DNA of 7,878 nucleotides from Balneola sp. (GTDB taxonomy: Bacteria > Bacteroidota > Rhodothermia > Balneolales > Balneolaceae). Below the pieces are notes generated by a model. It was not told the origin of the DNA. It made no database searches and saw only the letters and a list, made by a program, of their open reading frames with translations. Each line of letters begins with the position of its first letter. Position 1 is the first letter of the stretch. The translations under genes were made by a program, and so were the position numbers. Shown here one piece after another: positions 1-5,677 of this stretch. The stretch covers positions 1 to 7,878 of the forward strand of contig PCAT01000038.1 of NCBI GenBank assembly GCA_002730655.1, given 5' to 3'.

Positions 1-1
1 A

Positions 2-1159
2 CTTACACATGCAATGCTAAGCTCTGGTAGTATATTGGATTTGACACATATTCCAGGTGTTAAAGTGGATAAACATTCTACTGGGGGTGTAGGGGATAAA
101 TTATCCCTTATCATTGCGCCTATTGTAGCTAGCTTAGGGGTCAGTGTTCCGATGGTATCGGGCAGGGGCTTAGGGCACACTGGAGGAACCTTGGATAAGC
201 TAGAGTCTATACCTGGTTTTACTGTTGATCTTTCTCTAGAAAAGTATATTGAAATAGTAAAAGAGCACGGTCTTGTTCTTATGGGTCAAACCATTGAAAT
301 GGCTCCAGCAGATAAGAAGATGTATGCTTTGCGTGATGTAACGGCTACTGTTGAATCTGTTCCATTGATCGCTGGTAGCATCATGAGTAAAAAATTAGCA
401 GAGGGAATAGATGCCTTGGTGCTGGATGTGAAATATGGCTCAGGGGCATTTATGAAAACACAAACCCATGCTATTGAACTTGCACAAAGATTGGTGGAAA
501 TAGGGCAGAGCTTTAACAAACCTATCATTGCTTTTATCACAAGTATGGAGACTCCAACTGGGGCAGCTATTGGGAATTGGTTAGAAGTACTAGAATCTAT
601 TGACGTACTAAAAGGAAATGGACCTTCAGACACTATATACCAAAGTACTCTTCTATCGGGAGCCATGTTATATCTTGCTGGGACGGTTGCATCGATTGAA
701 GCAGGTATCAAAGAGGCAAAAAATGCTATTTCATCCGGAAAAGCTTTTCAAAAATTCAGAGATATAGTTCAGGCACAAGGTGGTGATTTGAATTATATAG
801 ATAATCCAAACTCTAGAGGAATACCCAAACATTTTTATACTATAAAGAGTAGAAACCAAGGTTATATAACACGTTTAGACGCCTATCAGCTGGGTACCTT
901 AAGTGTACGATTGGGTGCAGGTAGGCTACAAAAAGAACATAAAATAGATCCATTAGCGGGTATTATACTCGAAAAAAAGCTTGGAGAATACGTTAAAAAG
1001 GGTGAAACTTTAATGACACTACACACGAATAAAGACTTGGATGTTGGCGAACTTGAACGCTATGCTTTTTCTTCAATAGAATGGGGAACCTCACAGGCAG
1101 AACCGGAACCACTGATTTCTCATATATTAGATGAAAACGGTCTAAGAGTGTATTCTTGA
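2..1159 (+). CDS. deoA: Pyrimidine-nucleoside (thymidine) phosphorylase, 5'-truncated by window edge
   Basis: This enzyme catalyses reversible phosphorolysis of thymidine, deoxyuridine or uridine to the free base plus (deoxy)ribose-1-phosphate, in cytosolic pyrimidine salvage. The reading frame is open from base 2, and the ATG at 14 is internal to the family alignment. About 60 N-terminal residues of a roughly 440-residue protein therefore lie outside the window. Visible motifs are the phosphate-binding KHSTGGVGD (bases 71-97), the family signature SGRGLGHTGGTLDKLE (158-205), and the base-binding Arg, Ser and Lys. Numbering from the ATG at 14, these are R107, S122 and K126, with the same spacing as R171, S186 and K190 of E. 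coli DeoA. The C-terminal part carries the usual biotin-carrier-like domain (DAYQLG, then KIDPLAGI and VKKGE). Overall it looks closer to Bacillus Pdp (broad pyrimidine specificity) than to E. coli DeoA, so the symbol is provisional. It is followed by a 77-base gap and is probably unrelated in function to the PspA group. Confidence 0.95.
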   Translation, partial: LTHAMLSSGSILDLTHIPGVKVDKHSTGGVGDKLSLIIAPIVASLGVSVPMVSGRGLGHTGGTLDKLESIPGFTVDLSLEKYIEIVKEHGLVLMGQTIEMAPADKKMYALRDVTATVESVPLIAGSIMSKKLAEGIDALVLDVKYGSGAFMKTQTHAIELAQRLVEIGQSFNKPIIAFITSMETPTGAAIGNWLEVLESIDVLKGNGPSDTIYQSTLLSGAMLYLAGTVASIEAGIKEAKNAISSGKAFQKFRDIVQAQGGDLNYIDNPNSRGIPKHFYTIKSRNQGYITRLDAYQLGTLSVRLGAGRLQKEHKIDPLAGIILEKKLGEYVKKGETLMTLHTNKDLDVGELERYAFSSIEWGTSQAEPEPLISHILDENGLRVYS

Positions 1160-1236
1160 CTGAGTTTATCCGTAATTTTAATACATTATAACAAGTACTA
1201 AAAGTCATAACCAATTAACTAAATACTCCAAAACCT

Positions 1237-2055
1237 ATGTTTCAACGTTTTATTCGTGCAATCAAATCTCTGTTCGGGGGCGTAGTAAGCTCTATGGAAA
1301 ATCCAAAATTGATTCTAGAGCAAAATATTCGTGAACTAAATGACCAGATCCCTCAAATGAATGAGAATATAGCTACGGTCAAAGCAAATTTAATCATGCT
1401 TAAAAAAGAGGCTAGCAGGGGAAATCAAAGATTGCAAGATCTTACTAGAAAAATTAAAACAGCCATTCAAGCTAACCGGGACGATATAGCTGAAGGGTAT
1501 GCTTTACAATTAGAAAAGGCACAGGCAGACCTTATCATAACCAAGAATCAGTTGGAATTCGCTGAGAAAGCTTATGAAAAAGCCTTGAAGGTTAAAGAGG
1601 TATTCATGCGTGAAAAAGACCGTAAAATTGAAGAAGCAAAAGAAGTCCTCAGAGCAAGTGAACGCTCGGAATGGCAGGCGAAAATAGCTGATACCTTAGA
1701 GCAGTTTGAGGTGGGGGGAATAGACCAAACACATGATGAGATGATTAATCGGCTCAACGAAGAATCAGCCAAAAATGAAGCGAGAATGGAAGTTGCCCTT
1801 GAGAGTCTTGATACTCAAACAATGGAAATAGAAGCGAATGCTGAAAAATTACGGGCGCATGAGTTGGTAGAACAGTTTAAATTAGAAATGAATTCTGAAG
1901 GTGTAAAGACAAAAAAAAGTTTAGCCAGTGAAACAGCTGATCAGGACAAATTAACCCAGCAGAATAGTCTTAGTAGTGAATCTTCGGAGGAAGAAAGTAG
2001 TGACTCGACCCAGCAAGTAACGACAACAAAAAAATCTATTGGTTCAAAAAACTAG
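1237..2055 (+). CDS. pspA: PspA/IM30 (Vipp1) family membrane-stress protein with acidic Ser/Thr-rich tail
   Basis: PspA-family proteins are ESCRT-III superfamily members that polymerise on the inner face of the cytoplasmic membrane and help preserve or remodel it under stress. In this 272-residue protein, residues 1-19 form an amphipathic, hydrophobic-plus-basic helix suited to membrane insertion. The family-typical ENPKLILEQNIREL follows at residues 21-34, and a long charged helical coiled coil runs to about residue 218. The core matches the length of E. coli PspA (about 220 residues). The rest (about 221-272) is an extra low-complexity tail rich in Ser, Glu, Asp, Thr and Lys, not typical of enterobacterial PspA. 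The ATG at 1237 is the start because the N-terminal helix begins there; no convincing Shine-Dalgarno sequence precedes it. No PspF-type regulator or PspB/C homologue is visible. Two slippery A-runs lie in the last nine codons (see findings). The next gene begins 5 bases after the stop. Confidence 0.93.
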   Translation: MFQRFIRAIKSLFGGVVSSMENPKLILEQNIRELNDQIPQMNENIATVKANLIMLKKEASRGNQRLQDLTRKIKTAIQANRDDIAEGYALQLEKAQADLIITKNQLEFAEKAYEKALKVKEVFMREKDRKIEEAKEVLRASERSEWQAKIADTLEQFEVGGIDQTHDEMINRLNEESAKNEARMEVALESLDTQTMEIEANAEKLRAHELVEQFKLEMNSEGVKTKKSLASETADQDKLTQQNSLSSESSEEESSDSTQQVTTTKKSIGSKN

Positions 2056-2060
2056 TTTAT

Positions 2061-2444
2061 TTGCCTAAAGAAACGAAATATAACGAGCTCGAAGTGTTAA
2101 AAAACGTTTGGAAACAGCATTATGCTGAAATTAAAGCTCTTAAAACTGAGCACAAAAATGCGGTTCGAAGTACTAAAATAACTCGTGCACTTCAAAGTGT
2201 AGAAGCCTCTTTATCACGTTTAAGACTTACATTCGATGAAATTAATTCGCAAGCACCGTCAAATTTTTCTATAGCTGATTCAAAGCTAGATAAAGTAAGT
2301 GAAAACCAGCAGGATAGTACCATTAGGAATTTGAAGGCAAAAGAGAGCCTTGAAATTATTAAAAACCAAATGGGATTGATCAGCGAGGAAATAAACGAAA
2401 GAGAAAGAGCTATAAATACTATTAAAACAATAGGTAAGAAGTAG
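2061..2444 (+). CDS. Small coiled-coil protein, TTG start, PspA-cluster partner
   Basis: I do not recognise a named family. The product is 127 residues, highly charged (many Lys and Glu) and predicted almost entirely helical, with heptad-like stretches in both halves separated by a loop near residues 64-75 (QAPSNF). It has no membrane segment, no signal peptide and no catalytic motif. The only reasonable start near the 5' end is TTG at 2061, 5 bases after the pspA stop. No ATG lies in frame between the upstream in-frame stop (TGA at 2001-2003) and that point, and the first in-frame ATG is far into the protein (QMGL). No Shine-Dalgarno sequence is seen, so translation probably depends on coupling to pspA, or on -1 frameshifting from it. 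The next gene starts 5 bases after this stop. Position between pspA and a membrane-anchored helical protein suggests an adaptor or co-polymer in the same complex. That is inference. Confidence 0.75.
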   Translation: MPKETKYNELEVLKNVWKQHYAEIKALKTEHKNAVRSTKITRALQSVEASLSRLRLTFDEINSQAPSNFSIADSKLDKVSENQQDSTIRNLKAKESLEIIKNQMGLISEEINERERAINTIKTIGKK

Positions 2445-2449
2445 GAAAA

Positions 2450-3346
2450 ATGTATACTGATGGCTCAATTAATTTTACCCGGGAAGTTTTTAAGCATCCT
2501 TACAATTTAATCGCACTTGTAGTAGGGGGAGCTAGTTCGGTAGCACTAAGCACCAGTTTTCCAGATCTTGGAATATCTCTATTGTCTGGGCTTATGGGGG
2601 CCGAACTTATGTATTTAGGGATTGCCACAAAATTACCTGAAGTACGAAGAAAAATTGAGTTCAAAAAAATACAAGAGCGTTATCATACCAATAACAATAA
2701 GGCTATTTTCCAATCACTTGATCAAGCCTCTCAAAAGCGTTTTTTAGTATCAAAACATCTGACTAAGCTCATTGCTGAAAATTTTGATAAACTTCCTTAT
2801 ACCTCGCAGGGATTGCTAAATACTATATTAAAAAAGTTAGATACTTTATTGACCAATCATTTAAATCTTTTAGATTTAATTCGACGGTACACGGTCTTCT
2901 TGAATGTAAAAGTAGAGAAGCAAATTGAGTCAGAATTAGTACAATTAATCAATCATATCAAAACGCTGGAACCTGGAAAACTTAAAGATTCAAAAACCAG
3001 ACGCATTACTATTTTGCAGAAGCGGCTTCAAAAATTCTCCGCGGTCGAAGAAAAATTTGCTATGTGCGAGACTCATTTAGAAACAATTGAAGACGCTATT
3101 AGATACATATATGAGCAATCAATGACCATGAATAAACCCGAAGAAATTGGATTTCAGTTGGACAACTTATTGACGAATGTGGATGAAACAGCAGAATTAC
3201 TAGATGCAATGGACTTAGAGACATATGAGGGTCAACCTCAAGAATATTATTCAGAAGCTCAACTTGATGAGTTGCTTATGCAAATTGAACAAAAAAAAGC
3301 CAGAATAAATGAAACTGAATTCAATAAAAAATATTCTAAAATATGA
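2450..3346 (+). CDS. Membrane-anchored helical/coiled-coil protein, PspA-cluster partner
   Basis: I cannot assign a named family. The 298-residue product has two closely spaced hydrophobic segments near the N-terminus (about residues 17-36 and 40-58), forming a short membrane hairpin with almost no loop. A basic stretch follows (VRRKIEFKK, residues 65-73), fitting a cytoplasmic location for the rest. Residues 70-298 are mainly helical and charged, with an acidic region around 243-283 and no recognisable enzyme motif. The ATG at 2450 lies 5 bases after the preceding stop, with a short AGGA at 2443-2446 that could serve as a close-spaced ribosome binding site. The tight spacing to pspA and the 127-residue coiled-coil gene suggests co-expression. 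A plausible role, by inference, is to recruit the soluble PspA polymer to the membrane or sense membrane state, as PspB/PspC or LiaF do in other lineages, though no similarity to those is visible. Its stop overlaps the start of a 37-codon ORF. Confidence 0.85.
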   Translation: MYTDGSINFTREVFKHPYNLIALVVGGASSVALSTSFPDLGISLLSGLMGAELMYLGIATKLPEVRRKIEFKKIQERYHTNNNKAIFQSLDQASQKRFLVSKHLTKLIAENFDKLPYTSQGLLNTILKKLDTLLTNHLNLLDLIRRYTVFLNVKVEKQIESELVQLINHIKTLEPGKLKDSKTRRITILQKRLQKFSAVEEKFAMCETHLETIEDAIRYIYEQSMTMNKPEEIGFQLDNLLTNVDETAELLDAMDLETYEGQPQEYYSEAQLDELLMQIEQKKARINETEFNKKYSKI

Positions 3347-3456
3347 ATTTTTCAGGTCATACTACTTTAAAAAAAGAATCGGGCACTAGTGGTACTTTTG
3401 AGTCAACCAGTTTAGCAAACTCATATAGCTCAGGCAGGATGGAAATGAGGCAATAA
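3343..3456 (+). CDS. Putative 37-residue small protein overlapping both neighbours
   Basis: A short ORF runs from ATG at 3343 to TAA at 3454-3456. Its start overlaps the preceding gene's stop as ATGA (3343-3346), and its stop shares a base with the next gene's start as TAATG (3454-3458). Both are classic arrangements for translational coupling. The 37-residue product is rich in Ser, Thr and Gly (13 Ser/Thr), begins MNFSGHTTLKKE and ends RMEMRQ. It has no hydrophobic segment and no known motif. It fills the whole stretch between the two flanking genes, which otherwise would be an untranslated gap of about 110 bases. It could be a real small protein, or a coupling ORF that carries ribosomes to the crotonase start. 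Chance cannot be excluded for an ORF this short, but overlap at both ends makes it less likely. Confidence 0.45.
   Translation: MNFSGHTTLKKESGTSGTFESTSLANSYSSGRMEMRQ
3447..3450 (+). promoter_or_regulatory. Shine-Dalgarno-like GAGG for the crotonase gene
   Basis: GAGG lies 5 bases upstream of the ATG at 3456. It supports that start for the enoyl-CoA hydratase gene and sits inside the end of the overlapping 37-codon ORF. It is one of the better-placed Shine-Dalgarno-like sequences in the window; most other starts here lack one. Confidence 0.5.
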
Positions 3457-4265
3457 TGCAAGAATCATTTGAGCATCTTATTTGGGAAGTACAGGGGAAT
3501 ATAGCAGTTTTAACTATTAATAGACCAGAGGTTTTAAATGCACTAAATACAGATCTACTTAAGGAGTTAGATGTATGGTCGACCAAAATTCGTTCAGAGT
3601 TGGAGCAGTCAACTAACTTAATCCGTTGCATTATATTACAGGGGGCAGGGGATAAGGCGTTTGTAGCGGGTGCCGATATTAAAGAATTTAAAGGAAAAGT
3701 AAAAGGAGAGGCACAGAGTATATCTAGTAGAGGGCAGCGAATTTTTGAACAGATAGAACAGCTGCCTGTACCTACTGTGGCGCTTATCCAGGGTTATGCA
3801 TTGGGAGGCGGTGCTGAATTAGCAATTGCTTGCGACTTCAGACTAGCGGCACCAAATGCCATCATAGGGTTTCCAGAGGTTAAGTTGGGCTTGATTCCTG
3901 GCTTTGGTGGAACCGTTCGTCTGCCGCAATTAATTGGTTATGCCAAAGCAATGGAATGGATGACTACAGCTAAAACAGTTTCTGCATATAAAGGGATAGA
4001 TGTAGGGATATTTAATGCTATATTAGATAACGAAAACGAAGACATATTGGATCAAGCGAAAAAATGGATTGCCCCATTATGTTCTATGGCACCTTTAGCC
4101 GTAAAAAGTATTATTTTTGCCATGAAGTCTCAACAAAGCTCGTATTCACCGGAATTTTTTGAGAAAGAAGCCGAGCTGTTCGCTAAGCTTTTCGAAACCC
4201 ATGACTTCGAGGAAGGTGTTAATGCCTTCATAGAAAAAAGAAAGCCTGGGTTTCAGAATAAATGA
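3456..4265 (+). CDS. Enoyl-CoA hydratase/isomerase (crotonase) family protein
   Basis: Crotonase-fold enzymes act on acyl-CoA thioesters in the cytosol; the classical member hydrates trans-2-enoyl-CoA to 3-hydroxyacyl-CoA in fatty-acid beta-oxidation. The 269-residue length is typical. Motifs in order are NRPEVLNAL (residues 22-30, CoA-binding strand-turn), AGADIKEF (71-78, first oxyanion-hole amide), ALGGGAELA (115-123, second oxyanion-hole region) with Glu121, and PEVKLGLIPGFGGT (140-153) with Glu141. Glu121 and Glu141 are 20 residues apart, as are catalytic Glu144 and Glu164 of rat mitochondrial crotonase, so hydratase activity is likely. The C-terminus keeps the family EGVNAFIEKRKPGF. The exact substrate cannot be read from sequence. 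Start ATG 3456 is supported by GAGG 5 bases upstream and the family N-terminus. Its position between PspA-type genes and a CorC-type gene has no obvious metabolic logic; a role in membrane fatty-acid turnover is speculative. Confidence 0.92.
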   Translation: MQESFEHLIWEVQGNIAVLTINRPEVLNALNTDLLKELDVWSTKIRSELEQSTNLIRCIILQGAGDKAFVAGADIKEFKGKVKGEAQSISSRGQRIFEQIEQLPVPTVALIQGYALGGGAELAIACDFRLAAPNAIIGFPEVKLGLIPGFGGTVRLPQLIGYAKAMEWMTTAKTVSAYKGIDVGIFNAILDNENEDILDQAKKWIAPLCSMAPLAVKSIIFAMKSQQSSYSPEFFEKEAELFAKLFETHDFEEGVNAFIEKRKPGFQNK

Positions 4266-4282
4266 GAATAAATATTTAATTA

Positions 4283-4348
4283 ATGAACGACGAACCTCCA
4301 TCGAGTAGATTACCTATAAACAACACATTTAATGGGCCCGCGAAATGA
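4283..4348 (+). CDS. Possible 21-codon leader ORF overlapping the CorC-type gene
   Basis: ATG at 4283 opens a 21-residue ORF, starting MNDEPPSSRLP and ending NGPAK. Its TGA stop (4346-4348) overlaps the ATG of the membrane protein gene as ATGA. It fills most of the gap between the crotonase and CorC-type genes and is in a different frame from the downstream protein, so it is not an N-terminal extension of it. There is no motif and no strong ribosome binding site. It may act only as a translational-coupling leader or be a chance ORF. Confidence 0.25.
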   Translation: MNDEPPSSRLPINNTFNGPAK

Positions 4349-5628
4349 ATGAGTGGCTTCTAATCCTTGGAACTTTGGTATTAAGTGGGTTTTTTTCAGG
4401 TTCTGAAATTGCCTTTGTTTCCGCTAACAAGCTTAAACTAGAAGTAGTTTCGCGACGAACTAATTTGGTTGCAAAAGCAATTGATTTTTTTAAAAATAGG
4501 CCAGAAACCTTTCTGACTACAACATTGGTGGGAAATAATATTGTCAATGTGGTCTATGCTACTTTGATGGCCATATTCTTAGCAGAACCAATCACTCAGA
4601 TATATCTCGATTACATTGGGGAACTTCCAAGTGAGCTCATGGTTCTGAGCTTACAGACGGTTCTAGCCTCTATTTTGGTCATGATTTTTGGTGAAATATT
4701 ACCAAAAGCCATATTTAGAGCACAGGCAGATTACCTCATAAACTTTATAGCTTTACCTCTTCGAATGTTACATGTTGCGTTGCGGCCATTAATCATTATT
4801 GCCGATGGAGCTTCACGCCAAATAATATCCTTAATTTCTAATGAGTCAGAGAGTACCTCTTTAATATATCGGCGACAAGATGTCGAACGGATTGTCCAAG
4901 AACTTCGGGATAGCGGAGGAAATGGAGACTTGGATCAGGATGATTCAGAGATATTGCATAATGTACTCGAGTTGTCTAATAAAAAAGTAAAAGACAGTAT
5001 GGTTCCAAGAATTGAAATAGAAGCCGTAGAAAAAAAGACCTCAATAGTTGAGGTAAGTCAGCTATTTATAAGTTCGGGTCACTCAAAGCTACCCGTATAT
5101 AATGAATCCATTGATGACGTGATTGGGGTGGTATATGCCTATGATTTATTTAACAACCCAAAAACCATACAAGAAATATTACGTCCGATTAAACTAGTAC
5201 CCTATACAAAGAGGTCAAAAAATTTGTTGGCAGAATTTAGACAGGAAAACTTATCAGTAGCTATAGTACTTGATGAATATGGTGGAACTGCTGGGATGGT
5301 TACCATAGAAGATGTGCTAGAAGAACTAGTTGGAGATATTCAAGACGAACATGATGTGGAAGATGAAATCATGAAACGCATTGCTGAGCATACATACATT
5401 GTCAGTGGAAATGTGGAGATAGAAGAACTCAATCAAAAATTTGAGGAAGTAAATATTCCTGAAGAACCAAATGAGTACGACACTGTTGCGGGATATATAA
5501 TCAACCATTTAGGTCGAATTCCACGAGTGAATGAAGAGTTTATTATCAAGGAATTTAGATTCATTATCAGTAAAGCGACACAAAGTAGAATTGAGACCGT
5601 AAAAATGGTTGTTTTAGATCTTGATTGA
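4345..5628 (+). CDS. CNNM/CBS/CorC-HlyC family membrane transporter-like protein (GldE-like)
   Basis: This integral membrane protein has the standard architecture of the CorC/HlyC ('hemolysin-like') family, whose CNNM members are implicated in Mg2+ or other divalent-cation export. The CNNM (DUF21) region spans about residues 1-190. It carries the family motif LSGFFSGSEIAF (13-24), hydrophobic segments around 2-18, 60-80, 98-116 and 130-152, and the GEILPK motif (116-121). Two CBS domains follow (about 215-330: MVPR at 219-222, then IVLDEYGGTAGMVTIEDVLE at 307-326), usually a nucleotide-sensing regulatory module. The CorC-HlyC domain closes the protein (about 340-427). The length of 427 residues is normal. 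In Bacteroidota the paralogue GldE, linked to gliding motility, has the same build, and I cannot distinguish the two from this sequence alone. The ATG at 4345 places the first hydrophobic segment right at the N-terminus, as in relatives. It may be translationally coupled to a 21-codon ORF by an ATGA overlap. Confidence 0.92.
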   Translation: MNEWLLILGTLVLSGFFSGSEIAFVSANKLKLEVVSRRTNLVAKAIDFFKNRPETFLTTTLVGNNIVNVVYATLMAIFLAEPITQIYLDYIGELPSELMVLSLQTVLASILVMIFGEILPKAIFRAQADYLINFIALPLRMLHVALRPLIIIADGASRQIISLISNESESTSLIYRRQDVERIVQELRDSGGNGDLDQDDSEILHNVLELSNKKVKDSMVPRIEIEAVEKKTSIVEVSQLFISSGHSKLPVYNESIDDVIGVVYAYDLFNNPKTIQEILRPIKLVPYTKRSKNLLAEFRQENLSVAIVLDEYGGTAGMVTIEDVLEELVGDIQDEHDVEDEIMKRIAEHTYIVSGNVEIEELNQKFEEVNIPEEPNEYDTVAGYIINHLGRIPRVNEEFIIKEFRFIISKATQSRIETVKMVVLDLD

Positions 5629-5677
5629 AATTAAGACATATTTTACATCTCAGATTTATCTATAGGTATCATAGTTC

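Noticed and set aside
286..711. 141-codon minus-strand open frame inside the nucleoside phosphorylase gene
   Set aside because: It lies entirely antisense to a gene with strong family motifs and has no recognisable protein features; a shadow frame.
1156..1192. Possible promoter for pspA: TTGACT (1156-1161) with TAATAC (1179-1184) or TATAAC (1187-1192)
   Set aside because: TAATAC has correct 17-base spacing but matches TATAAT poorly. TATAAC matches well but is 25 bases from TTGACT. The Bacteroidota TAnnTTTG element is absent. Too weak to annotate.
3292..3298. In-phase A AAA AAA heptamer in the 298-residue membrane-anchored protein gene as a frameshift site
   Set aside because: The -1 frame hits TGA at 3310-3312, adding only a few residues. 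It serves as a control showing that such runs occur by chance here.
3383..3390. CACTAGTG palindrome within the 37-codon ORF
   Set aside because: An isolated 8-base palindrome with no promoter elements or repeats nearby; expected by chance.
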